The notes beneath the pieces were generated by a model, which was given only the letters and a program-made list of their open reading frames with translations, was not told the origin of the DNA and ran no database searches. Position numbers and translations under genes: made by a program. DNA of 64,000 nt from Bacteroides sp. M10. GTDB taxonomy: Bacteria > Bacteroidota > Bacteroidia > Bacteroidales > Bacteroidaceae. Each line of letters opens with the position of its first letter. Position 1 is the stretch's first letter. Positions 1-8,309 of the stretch are shown in pieces. Where the stretch lies: positions 3,306,501-3,370,500 of the forward strand of contig NZ_CP060488.1 of NCBI RefSeq assembly GCF_014334015.1. Reading direction: 5' to 3'.

Positions 1-249
1 CTTCTTTATCTTGAGGCATCCGATATACCTTATAGTGATAGAGGAAATCAACTTATTTTTCAGGCTCCTATTAAAAAATATGCTGTGAATATAGATAAAA
101 AAGGGAATGCCCATATCAAGTTTTCAACACGTACAGCAGTAGATTATTTCAATTTTAAAATTGAGGTGTATTCTAATGGAAGTGCGAACATCAGTGTCAC
201 TATGCAACACAATCAAAGTGTCAGTTTCTTGGGAGAATTAAATATGTAA
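1..249 (+). CDS. C-terminal part of a DUF4251-like protein (5' end outside window)
   Basis: An open frame runs from base 1 to a TAA at 247-249 and gives 82 residues. The visible part resembles the C-terminus of DUF4251 proteins of Bacteroides: a short hydrophobic strand with IPYSD, a middle strand pattern, then a VYSNGSANISVT segment and a final SFLGEL strand. That family is secreted or lipid-anchored and its function is unknown. The signal peptide cannot be seen because the start lies upstream. It is on the same strand and 49 nt ahead of the tandem A-B array. The family call is from memory of the motif. Confidence 0.6.
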   Translation, partial: LLYLEASDIPYSDRGNQLIFQAPIKKYAVNIDKKGNAHIKFSTRTAVDYFNFKIEVYSNGSANISVTMQHNQSVSFLGELNM

Positions 250-298
250 AGAGAAGGGATGAAGATTCGTTTTTTATAGTAATTATTTTTTTAATATT

Positions 299-1000
299 AT
301 GAGAGAAGTTATATTGATTTTTATTCTCGTATCTATAGCCCAGCTATTTTACGGACAAGAAAAATATACTATTCAGGGAGAATTACCTGATCATTCGTTG
401 GATAATAGTTATTTGCGTTTAATCAATAGTTCTGCTCTTAGTCAAGAGAAAGAACGAATTAAACACTCATTTATTGACAGTATATTGGTGGTTGACGGGA
501 AATTCCATTATGAAGGTAGTCTTTCACAAAAGCCATTCTTAGTATATCTTAGTAGTGCAAAGACAGGAAGAAAAATGTTGGATTTGGGCCTGCATTTTAT
601 AGTTGAGCCTGGTAATATCCATATCCGTATTGCTAATTGGGCAGATGAGGGTGTTGTGTCAGGTACTCCTATTAATGAAGATTACAATACTTATATGATT
701 GCCACAAAGAGAAATCTGAAAAAGGAATTGCTCTTCTTAGAAAAATATGCCCAATACCCAGATGTTGTACGATTCCACTTATCTTTTTTGTTGAACGGAC
801 GAAGAGCGTCAAAGGATCCTGATTTCCCAAAATATCTACAGATTCTCGACCGAATGCCTAAAGCAGATCGAGACATTCTTTTGGCTTGGCTGGACTATAC
901 TATTAAAAGAGAAGAATATGAAAAAAAGACCAAACCGTTGTTGGACAGTATACGTAACAATGCCCCTCGTTTTATCGAGACTATTCCGAGTAATTCATAA
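299..1000 (+). CDS. Secreted DUF4369-like protein, copy A1 of tandem array
   Basis: The 233-residue product starts with a signal peptide (hydrophobic core to about residue 18, then YGQEKYTIQGE). The pattern of beta strands, a VDGKFHYEGS segment, VEPGNIHIRI and VSGTPINEDYNTY matches the DUF4369 domain that normally precedes a thioredoxin fold in Bacteroidota TlpA-like proteins. Here no CxxC thioredoxin domain follows; instead there is a helical tail with MPKADRDILLAW. It is a paralogue of the genes at 1853 and 3413 and is the shortest of the three. Its TAA stop aligns with a TCA serine codon of copy A3, and the frame beyond it still reads the A3-like tail STTIKNE before a TAG, so the stop looks like a point mutation. 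Function unknown. Confidence 0.8.
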   Translation: MREVILIFILVSIAQLFYGQEKYTIQGELPDHSLDNSYLRLINSSALSQEKERIKHSFIDSILVVDGKFHYEGSLSQKPFLVYLSSAKTGRKMLDLGLHFIVEPGNIHIRIANWADEGVVSGTPINEDYNTYMIATKRNLKKELLFLEKYAQYPDVVRFHLSFLLNGRRASKDPDFPKYLQILDRMPKADRDILLAWLDYTIKREEYEKKTKPLLDSIRNNAPRFIETIPSNS

Positions 1001-1016
1001 TCAACTACAATAAAAA

Positions 1017-1052
1017 ATGAGTAGAATTCTGGTTTTATTGTTATTTGTGTGA
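1017..1052 (+). pseudogene. Fossil 5' end of a DUF1573 lipoprotein gene
   Basis: Twelve codons (ATG at 1017, TGA at 1050) directly after copy A1 read MSRILVLLLFV-stop. They align with the first codons of the intact DUF1573 gene at 4239 (MSKILGLIVILLICVSC), and the DNA just upstream (ACTACAATAAAAAATGAGTA) matches the A3/DUF1573 junction. The similarity fades after about 1060. It is a leftover of a duplication that copied the end of an A gene plus the beginning of its neighbour. Confidence 0.7.
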
Positions 1053-1124
1053 TGTTTTTGGGATTATGAGGTTAGCAATTGTATGTAAGTGTTCCCCAAG
1101 TTATTAACTTAAAAAAATAATTTT

Positions 1125-1835
1125 ATGAGAAAATGCAAAGTTTTCTTTACTATGGCTTTGTTAGCCTTTTTAATAGGTATGTCTGTACTTAGTTGTCAAT
1201 CGAATGACGATGACAATTATAATTCTCCTAAAGAACAAAATTTGACTGCTGTTGATCTCTTTATCGCTTCGGAAGCTTATCAGAATTTGGAAAAGGAAAT
1301 CAGAAAGAATATGAGAAGAAAGCGAAATGCAATATCTAGATTGTCGAGAGAAGAAAAGGAGCGATATCATCAACTCAAAATAGAGTGGCTCAATCCTAAG
1401 ACTCGCGCTGAAGCAAATGTTCAACTGAATCTCTTGCTTGGCTATGATGAAGAAGCGGATTATGATCGAATCTCATCTTTGGCTAGAAAGGTTTATGGAG
1501 GCACTAAATTTACACAATTAGAGCTAATGAAAGCATTACAAAAACGGCAAATGAAACGAGCTGTTGTTAATACACGAACAACTGATACCGAAGATTTAGA
1601 GACATGCAAAAAAGGGTGTACTGACCATGCTACACAGAGTTCTGGTATATGCTTTGATAATTATAATAGAGATATTAGCGAACTTGAAAGCATGGCGGAA
1701 TACTATGATCCTGAATATATTCGTTCTGAAAAAGAAAAACTCGGAACAGAACGAAAAAATTGTCTGGATGATGCTGATAAAGAGAGGGAAGAATGTATAA
1801 AAGATTGTAAAGGTACAGATGAAAAAAATAGATAA
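1125..1835 (+). CDS. Six-cysteine lipoprotein, copy B1 of tandem array
   Basis: The 236-residue product has a lipoprotein signal: positive N-terminus, hydrophobic stretch and lipobox LSC near residue 24, then an acidic SNDDD linker. The middle is highly charged and helical (about residues 55-140, with FIASEAYQNLEKEIRKNMRRKRNAI and LLLGYDEEADYDRI). The last 75 residues hold a mirror-symmetric cysteine pattern, CX3C-X10-C then C-X10-CX3C, suggesting a disulfide-braced helical hairpin. I recognise no family. It is paralogous to the gene at 2661 and alternates with the A genes; 17 nt separate it from A2. Confidence 0.75.
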   Translation: MRKCKVFFTMALLAFLIGMSVLSCQSNDDDNYNSPKEQNLTAVDLFIASEAYQNLEKEIRKNMRRKRNAISRLSREEKERYHQLKIEWLNPKTRAEANVQLNLLLGYDEEADYDRISSLARKVYGGTKFTQLELMKALQKRQMKRAVVNTRTTDTEDLETCKKGCTDHATQSSGICFDNYNRDISELESMAEYYDPEYIRSEKEKLGTERKNCLDDADKEREECIKDCKGTDEKNR

Positions 1836-1852
1836 TTTTAATATCCAAAATT

Positions 1853-2650
1853 ATGAAGAGGAATCTATTTCTTATTGTATTAGTGTTTTTTGTTCAGTTG
1901 TTTTATGGACAAGAGAAATATACGATTCAAGGTGAATTCCCAGATAATTCGCTGGATGGAAAATATATAATACTGACAGATAAATCTTTTCTTTCTGATG
2001 AGTACAAACGTAAATGGAAAGCATCTGACGATGAAGTAAAGATATTGGTAACTGATAAAAAATTCTATTATAAAGGGGTAACTACACGAAAACCTTTTTT
2101 GACGCAAATATATTATGATAGACCAACATTCAGTGGTCAGACAAGTGCGACTTCTTTTGTAATAGAACCTGGGAATATCCATATCCATATAACCGATTGG
2201 TATGAGGAAGGAAATGTATCGGGTACTCCTATCAATAAAGACTATAACACTTGTGTCATTGAACGGAAAAATCTGGTAAATAGAATTTTTAGAACTATCT
2301 GTTTAAAGGGGCAGACTTCGGAAGCTGAAGGGGCTTATTCTTTTGGTTCAGCATTTGAGGATTTTGAAAAAGGTGAATTGGCTTTCTTTGAGAAATATGC
2401 CAAATATCCGGATGTTATTCGAGTAATGTTATCTCGCTATTTGGAAGTTAAGGAATTAAATAAAAGATTGGTGGATGCTAAATATTTACGTATTCTTGAC
2501 TTAATGCCCAAAGCGGATCGAGATATTTTGATAGAGTGGCGAGAGTATACAATGAAGAGAGAGGAGTATTGGGCAAAGAGAAGAGCGTTGACCGATAGTC
2601 TTAATCGCAATGCTCCTCGTTTTATTGAAAGACAAATAAATAATAATTAA
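1853..2650 (+). CDS. Secreted DUF4369-like protein, copy A2 of tandem array
   Basis: This 265-residue paralogue of A1 has a signal peptide cut near YGQ, the same YTIQGEFPDNSLDGKY opening, VIEPGNIHIHI strand and VSGTPINKDYNT motif. An insertion of about 30 residues relative to A1 sits near residue 150. The tail again holds LMPKADRDILIEW and a lysine/arginine-rich helix. There is no thioredoxin CxxC. Ten nt separate it from B2. The role is unknown; in the DUF4369 family the domain is usually periplasmic or surface exposed. Confidence 0.8.
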   Translation: MKRNLFLIVLVFFVQLFYGQEKYTIQGEFPDNSLDGKYIILTDKSFLSDEYKRKWKASDDEVKILVTDKKFYYKGVTTRKPFLTQIYYDRPTFSGQTSATSFVIEPGNIHIHITDWYEEGNVSGTPINKDYNTCVIERKNLVNRIFRTICLKGQTSEAEGAYSFGSAFEDFEKGELAFFEKYAKYPDVIRVMLSRYLEVKELNKRLVDAKYLRILDLMPKADRDILIEWREYTMKREEYWAKRRALTDSLNRNAPRFIERQINNN

Positions 2651-2660
2651 AAATCAAATC

Positions 2661-3365
2661 ATGAAAACAAAAAGACTCATTTTAGCTTTGACTACATGGA
2701 CTGTTGTTATAGTTATGTCACTTCATAGTTGTCAGACTGATAGCGGTTATGATAATGTTATTCAAGAAAATAATTTGACTGAAGCCGACCTTTTTGTAGC
2801 CTCGGAGGCGTATAAGAATTTAGAAAAAGAGATTAAAAAGAATTTGAGAAGAAGAAAAAACGCAATTGATAAATTTTCTAAAGAAGAAAAAAAACAGTAT
2901 CAACAGCTTAGAAAAAAGTTATCCAAATCGGATACTCGTGTTGAAGCGCAGATTCAATTAAATATCTTACTCGGATATGACGAAGAAGCAAGTTACGATC
3001 GAATTGATTCTTTGGTTTGGAAGGTTTACAAAGGTACAAATTTTACCCGATTGGAATTAACAAGAGCTCGGCAAAAACGTCAAATGAATCAAATTACTAT
3101 TAGTACACGAGATACCGATTCTGAACAACGTTGTATTGATGATTGTAATGCGGATGCTACAAACGAAGATATGGAATGCCAACATACATATTATGCAGAA
3201 ATTCAAGATGCTGAAAATAGTATGTCAGATTGGGAAAAACTTATGTATCCGGAAAGGTTGGAATATTTGAAAGAACGAGCTAGAAACAGTAGAGATGAAT
3301 GTGTAAAGAAAGTTGATAAAGATAGGGAGGGTTGCGTAAAAGACTGTTGTAAAAAAACAACGTGA
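2661..3365 (+). CDS. Six-cysteine lipoprotein, copy B2 of tandem array
   Basis: This 234-residue product is the paralogue of B1. The lipobox is LHSC near residue 24. The charged helical middle (NLTEADLFVASEAYKNLEKE, then LLGYDEEASYDRIDSL) is shared with B1. The C-terminus keeps the symmetric CX3C-X10-C / C-X10-CX3C cysteine spacing even though most residues between the cysteines have changed, and one extra Cys lies next to the last one (DCCKK). Conserved spacing with diverged filling argues that the cysteines carry the structure. No known family recognised. Confidence 0.75.
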   Translation: MKTKRLILALTTWTVVIVMSLHSCQTDSGYDNVIQENNLTEADLFVASEAYKNLEKEIKKNLRRRKNAIDKFSKEEKKQYQQLRKKLSKSDTRVEAQIQLNILLGYDEEASYDRIDSLVWKVYKGTNFTRLELTRARQKRQMNQITISTRDTDSEQRCIDDCNADATNEDMECQHTYYAEIQDAENSMSDWEKLMYPERLEYLKERARNSRDECVKKVDKDREGCVKDCCKKTT

Positions 3366-3412
3366 TAAAAATCAAGATTCCACTTATTTAAGATTCCAAA
3401 CAACATACAATT

Positions 3413-4246
3413 ATGAAAGAAAAAATCTTTTCCCTTTTTGTATTCGCATTCTTTGCTCAATTACTTTTGGGACAGGAAAAATTTACGATTCGGGGTGAAT
3501 TCCCTGATAATTCTCTAGATGGTAAATATGTGTTATTAATAGATAAATCGTATCTTCTTGAAGAAAGAGAACGCCAAAAACAAGCATACGACAACAGCAT
3601 AAAAATAAAGGTGATTGGCAAGGAATTTTTTTACGAAGGAACTGTCACACGAAAGCCTTTTTTTGCACAAATATCCTATGATGGACCACCGTTCCATAAA
3701 GGGACTGATATTAATCTTTTTGTGGAACCGGGTAATATCTATATTCGTATGGTCGATTGGAACGATAACGCTAATGTATCGGGCACTTCCATCAATGAAG
3801 ATTATAATACTTATATTCTTGAGCGAGAAGCTCAATGGAATGCTGTATATTGGAATAGAGAACGTAGAAAAATGGCGAAAGATAGTATTAATATAGAGAA
3901 TTGTAAGCTATTGGATATATCAGAAACTGAACAGCGTTCAGAAGGTCGGTTTACTTTTCTTGAAAAATATGCAAAATATCCGAATGTCATCCGAGTCATG
4001 TTGGCTCGTGATTTAAGGACAAAATACCCGATTGGGGAGCCTGAACTCTCTCAATATTTACGCATTATCGATTTAATGCCCCAAGCGGATCGAGATGCTT
4101 TTTTATCATGGTGGGATTATATTATGAAAGAACGAGAATTTAAAAAGAAGAGCCGAATGATATTAGATAGTTTGATCGGTGATCCACCCCGTTTCATCGA
4201 GACTATTCCGAGTAGTTCATCATCAACAACTATAAAAAATGAGTAA
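3413..4246 (+). CDS. Secreted DUF4369-like protein, copy A3 of tandem array
   Basis: The longest copy, 277 residues. It has a signal peptide (cut near LLGQEKFTIRGE), VEPGNIYIRM, VSGTSINEDYNTY, an insertion near residues 140-170, and LMPQADRDAFLSW in the tail. It ends with a serine/threonine-rich run before KNE. Its last eight bases overlap the start of the DUF1573 gene (ATGAGTAA junction), so the two are probably translationally coupled. Start-to-start distances A1-A2 (1554 nt) and A2-A3 (1560 nt) show a regular tandem duplication. Confidence 0.8.
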   Translation: MKEKIFSLFVFAFFAQLLLGQEKFTIRGEFPDNSLDGKYVLLIDKSYLLEERERQKQAYDNSIKIKVIGKEFFYEGTVTRKPFFAQISYDGPPFHKGTDINLFVEPGNIYIRMVDWNDNANVSGTSINEDYNTYILEREAQWNAVYWNRERRKMAKDSINIENCKLLDISETEQRSEGRFTFLEKYAKYPNVIRVMLARDLRTKYPIGEPELSQYLRIIDLMPQADRDAFLSWWDYIMKEREFKKKSRMILDSLIGDPPRFIETIPSSSSSTTIKNE

Positions 4247-4613
4247 AATCCTTGGTCTTATTGTTATTCTGCTGATTTGCGTTTCTTGCAATCAAAAAAG
4301 GAAGGCAGAGATGTCCCTGTCTTCCTATACACACGATTTCGGAATAATTAGTTCTGATATAATTTGTCGTGATAGCATTACAATCACCAATGTAGGCAAT
4401 GCCAGGTTGGAAATAGGAGAGATCGAAACTGGATGTGGATGTACACAAGCATCGGTGGAGAAGTATGAATTAAATCCTGACGAATCGTGCTCGCTTCATT
4501 TCTCTTTCAATCCGAAAGGAAAAGGATTAGGAGCGAAAGAAGAATTAATTATTATCAATGCAAATACAGACTCCCTCTTTTATATTCTGCAAGTTAAGGC
4601 AATTATTCAGTGA
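4239..4613 (+). CDS. DUF1573 (HYDIN/ASH-like beta-sandwich) lipoprotein
   Basis: The 124-residue product has a short lipoprotein signal with VSC at residue 17. The rest is one immunoglobulin-like domain typical of DUF1573: HDFGIISSD, ITNVGNARLEI, the GCGCTQAS motif and FNPKGKGLG. DUF1573 proteins are common Bacteroidota envelope proteins of unknown function. It overlaps A3 by 8 nt and the ligase-like gene downstream by 56 nt if that gene starts at 4558. A truncated copy of its start survives after A1. Confidence 0.85.
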   Translation: MSKILGLIVILLICVSCNQKRKAEMSLSSYTHDFGIISSDIICRDSITITNVGNARLEIGEIETGCGCTQASVEKYELNPDESCSLHFSFNPKGKGLGAKEELIIINANTDSLFYILQVKAIIQ

Positions 4614-6291
4614 TAATGTTTTTACGTTTTCTTTTTTACTTATCACCACCTTATACTTATCGGCTGATTGGTTTATGGATAGGTATTTTATGCCTAAAAA
4701 TATAAGTTTCGTTGTCGGCATCATATTATGGGGAGGTATTTGCATAGGGAACTGGAAGCGAAAAATTAGACTGTCTGTTGATTTTCTATTTCTGTCTTTT
4801 ACTGTTTTTATGGGATATGTTTTCGTTTGCAGTCTCTTTACATCACAATATATACACAGTGTATACATTGTATCTGGATGGATTCTTTTTGTGTTGATGC
4901 GTAATAGAAAAAATCCTACAGAAACATTTAATAGCATTTTAGCTGTCGTTGGAGTTTTGTCGGCCTTGTATGGCTTGCTGCAATATGTAGGGTGTATAGA
5001 AACTCAATCTTATTTTCCAGTTACCGGTTCTTTTGATAATCCCGCCGGATTTGCTGCGAGCATCGTTCTCTGTTATCCTTTTCTTTTGTGTCATTCTTCT
5101 AACGGAAAAAGAAGAACGTTCAAGGTTATGGCGTGCCTTCTCCTCATTATAGTCGTTATCTTATCCGGTTCGAGAACAGGTGTATTTACTTTATGTGTAG
5201 TAACACTTCTTTTTTATGCTCTCCGTTATCGGAAGTTAATTCATAAAAGGCGCATCTTTCTTATCAGCGGAGGCGCTTTGTTTCTAATAAGTTTATTCAT
5301 TGGTCTGATTTATCTAAAACCAGCTTCCGCTTCCGGTCGTGTTCTGATTTGGAAAGTATCTGCCGGATTGTGTAAGGAACATATAATTCAGGGAAACGGA
5401 CTTGGTTCTTTTAAGGCGGATTACATGCCGGAACAAGCCAAATATTTGTCTTCCTCCCATGCTGATGAAAGCGATAGAATATTGGCAGGAAACACGAATC
5501 ATCCATTTAATGAGTATCTGTTGCTGCTGATTGAACAAGGACTCATAGGAATCGCTTTATTCTTATTGTCGTTGATTGCTGTTTTTCGAAGTAATGTGGC
5601 ATTTGACACTCCAGCCATACTGACGCTTGTTTCTATTGCTATATTTTCCTGTTTTTCTTATCCATTCAAATATGCTTTTGTTTGGTTCATGATTATCTAC
5701 TGCCTCGCTTCACTTAATCAACGGGAGGTTGCTCTACGAACAATACGTTTCAACAAGCCATTTTTATTGATTATTCTTTTTATACTCTGTTTCTTTTTGA
5801 TTAAGAATATCATTTTCGAGCGTACATGGAAACGAATTTCGTTGGTTGCAGAAAAGAACAATGGTTTGCTGGATAATGAATTATCTGTATTTACCAAGCT
5901 ATATGATGAGTGGAATGGCAATCCCTATTTCTTGTACAATTATGCATCAGAATTGAAAAATGTGGAATTGTACAAACAAAGCGTCAACATATTCTTGCAT
6001 TGCGAATCTTATATCAATACGTATGACCTGCAAATGCAATTGGCGGATAATTACTATCAAATGGAATGTTGGGAAGAAGCTGAAAGACGATATAAGCTGG
6101 CACAATGTATGTGTCCTAGCCGTTTTCTTCCATTACAAGGACTTTTGAGGGTCTATGTAAAATCTGATAACTGCATACTTGCCGAACGGATAGCTTTAGA
6201 AATAATAAATAAACGAATAAAGATACCATCTTACACTGTTACTATCATACAAGAAGAGGCTAGAAACTATTTGCGTAAAAAGAATATTTAA
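4558..6291 (+). CDS. O-antigen-ligase-like membrane protein with TPR-like tail
   Basis: The 577-residue protein has about ten to twelve hydrophobic segments in its first ~410 residues. A Wzy/WaaL-type signature is visible around ILSGSRTGVFTLCVV, followed by a large soluble loop (GNGLGSFKADYMPEQAKY, HPFNEYLLLLIEQG), as in O-antigen ligase and polymerase families. The last ~150 residues form helical pairs like TPR repeats (YNYASELKNVELYKQSVNIF, ADNYYQMECWEEAERRYKLA). These enzymes normally join glycan to an acceptor in the periplasm. No glycosyltransferases are nearby, so the substrate is unclear. The exact start is uncertain. Confidence 0.8.
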   Translation: MQIQTPSFIFCKLRQLFSDNVFTFSFLLITTLYLSADWFMDRYFMPKNISFVVGIILWGGICIGNWKRKIRLSVDFLFLSFTVFMGYVFVCSLFTSQYIHSVYIVSGWILFVLMRNRKNPTETFNSILAVVGVLSALYGLLQYVGCIETQSYFPVTGSFDNPAGFAASIVLCYPFLLCHSSNGKRRTFKVMACLLLIIVVILSGSRTGVFTLCVVTLLFYALRYRKLIHKRRIFLISGGALFLISLFIGLIYLKPASASGRVLIWKVSAGLCKEHIIQGNGLGSFKADYMPEQAKYLSSSHADESDRILAGNTNHPFNEYLLLLIEQGLIGIALFLLSLIAVFRSNVAFDTPAILTLVSIAIFSCFSYPFKYAFVWFMIIYCLASLNQREVALRTIRFNKPFLLIILFILCFFLIKNIIFERTWKRISLVAEKNNGLLDNELSVFTKLYDEWNGNPYFLYNYASELKNVELYKQSVNIFLHCESYINTYDLQMQLADNYYQMECWEEAERRYKLAQCMCPSRFLPLQGLLRVYVKSDNCILAERIALEIINKRIKIPSYTVTIIQEEARNYLRKKNI

Positions 6292-6314
6292 TTATAAACT
6301 AACAATAAAACAAA

Positions 6315-8264
6315 ATGAAAGCTACATTCATCTTTCTTTTTCTTGTTTTGCTTTTCAGTTGTCAAAGCTCTGAAGAAAAACAGTTGGAAAAGGTGCTGAC
6401 ACTGGCGGGCAATAATCGTCTGGAACTCGAAAAAGTGTTGGAGCATTATAAAGAAAACGAAGCTGACAGTTTGAAACTTAGAGCTGCCAAATTTTTGATA
6501 ATGAATATGCCCGGACACCAGTCGTATATAGGGAAAGATATTGAAGAATATTATGTCGAAGCTGAAAAGATTATCTTCTCCGACAGAAAGATTGATGAAC
6601 AGGTGAATGAATTAAATAACTTGTTGTTAGAGTTTCCATCAGATGATTTTGAGTTTAAGGAAGATTACTCTGTCATAAAAGCCGACTATCTGATACAGAG
6701 TATAGACGCGGCTTTTGACGATTGGCAACAAGGTCGTTGGGCAAGAGGCATTACATTCGATGAATTTTGTGAATATATGCTTCCTTATAAGTGCGTAGAG
6801 TTTCAGGCTTTTGATGATTGGCGCAATGTGTTGAAACCGATAGCTAATGACACATTAGGCGATTTTTCTTATAATGACATTTGGAATAAAACACCCTATC
6901 ATGCGGCAGAAGCTATTAATATTAAACTACGTGATACCGTTATTGTCGATTTGAAAAAGCCTCTGAAGTGGCATGCGTTATATAAGGTTCCGTTTTGGTG
7001 CAATATTCCTTCCAATTCTTGTGAGACAAGGACAAACACAGCTTTAGCTATCATGCGCAGTAAGGGGTTTGCGGTTTCGTATGATTTCGTTTTGCAGTGG
7101 CCTACAAAAGCACATGCACATTCGTGGCTTAGTATTTTGATAGATCACGATCGCCGAATGGTATGTGAAGGAGGACATGAACCTTTTTTAGCTGCCTTAC
7201 GACCGGGGGAGTGTAAGGGAAAAGTATATCGAAGAACATATTCTCCCAATTCGGCCTTAGTCCGGCTGAATAAAGAAGCTGGTAGTGTCCCGTCAACGTT
7301 GCGCAATGTGTTTATAAAAGACGTTACGGATGAATATGCAACGACCATTGATCCTGTTTTTCCTGTACTTTCCGGGAAAAGAGAACGCAAAGAAAAATAT
7401 GCATATCTGGCAGTATTTGACAATGCGAAATGGGTTCCTATTTGTTTTTCGGAAATAAAAGATAGTAAGCAGATCGTCTTTGATAAAATAGAGAAGGGAG
7501 CTGTCTATCTGCCGGTATATTATATAAATGGAAGGGTTCGTCCATTCAATTATCCTGCTTTGTTGAATGAAAAAGGTGAACTGGAGTTCTTGAATCCCGA
7601 TAACACATCGAAAAGAAGTATTAGTCTAAAACGGAAATATCCTTTAACGCGCAAAGCGTTCACCACAGCACTCCGTTTAAAATACAGCATGTTTCAAGCA
7701 GCACACAAGGAGGATTTCAGTGATGCTGTCACAGTACATACATTCAAAGAGTATAGCGTATCGGGTAGTATAAATGTGAGCGATACTACAAAGTATCGTT
7801 ATTGGCGTTATATCTGTCCAAAGCCCTACCGCTGTAATATTGCAGAATTGATGTTCTTGGATAAAGACAATAAAAAACTGACAGGAACCATTATAGGTTC
7901 TGAAGAACGAAGCAAAAATCCTCATTATAGCCGTTTTGCTGCTTTTGATTTAGATCCGTTGACATTTTTCGCATCTAAAACTTTAAGAGATGGTTGGGTA
8001 GGATTGGATTTGGGCAAACCGGAATCTGTTGGAAGAATAGGCTATATGACACGTAATGATGACAATAATGTTCGTATTGGAGATACTTACGAGCTTTTTT
8101 ATTGGGATATGGATTGGGTGTCGTTGGGCAAACAAATAGCTGACGATTTTAGTCTAACCTTTCACCATGTACCACAAAATGCTTTACTATTATTGAGAAA
8201 TCTTACTAGGGGGACGGATGAACGAATTTTCTTATATAAAGATGCTAAGCAGCTATGGTATTAA
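6315..8264 (+). CDS. Transglutaminase-like lipoprotein with C-terminal discoidin-type domain
   Basis: The 649-residue product has a lipobox FSC at residue 16. A papain-like transglutaminase core lies near residues 230-290: NSCETRTNTALAIMRSKGFA holds the likely catalytic Cys and KAHAHSWLSIL the likely His. The C-terminal ~150 residues look like a carbohydrate-binding F5/8 type C (discoidin) fold (WRYICPKPYRCNIAELMF, then WVGLDLGKPESVGRIGYM). In Bacteroidota such proteins are surface or periplasmic and their substrates are mostly unknown. It follows the ligase-like gene by 23 nt and is probably in the same transcript. Confidence 0.8.
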   Translation: MKATFIFLFLVLLFSCQSSEEKQLEKVLTLAGNNRLELEKVLEHYKENEADSLKLRAAKFLIMNMPGHQSYIGKDIEEYYVEAEKIIFSDRKIDEQVNELNNLLLEFPSDDFEFKEDYSVIKADYLIQSIDAAFDDWQQGRWARGITFDEFCEYMLPYKCVEFQAFDDWRNVLKPIANDTLGDFSYNDIWNKTPYHAAEAINIKLRDTVIVDLKKPLKWHALYKVPFWCNIPSNSCETRTNTALAIMRSKGFAVSYDFVLQWPTKAHAHSWLSILIDHDRRMVCEGGHEPFLAALRPGECKGKVYRRTYSPNSALVRLNKEAGSVPSTLRNVFIKDVTDEYATTIDPVFPVLSGKRERKEKYAYLAVFDNAKWVPICFSEIKDSKQIVFDKIEKGAVYLPVYYINGRVRPFNYPALLNEKGELEFLNPDNTSKRSISLKRKYPLTRKAFTTALRLKYSMFQAAHKEDFSDAVTVHTFKEYSVSGSINVSDTTKYRYWRYICPKPYRCNIAELMFLDKDNKKLTGTIIGSEERSKNPHYSRFAAFDLDPLTFFASKTLRDGWVGLDLGKPESVGRIGYMTRNDDNNVRIGDTYELFYWDMDWVSLGKQIADDFSLTFHHVPQNALLLLRNLTRGTDERIFLYKDAKQLWY

Positions 8265-8309
8265 TTCATCGGCAAAATGAATATGTAAAATTGAAATATA
8301 AATAATTTT

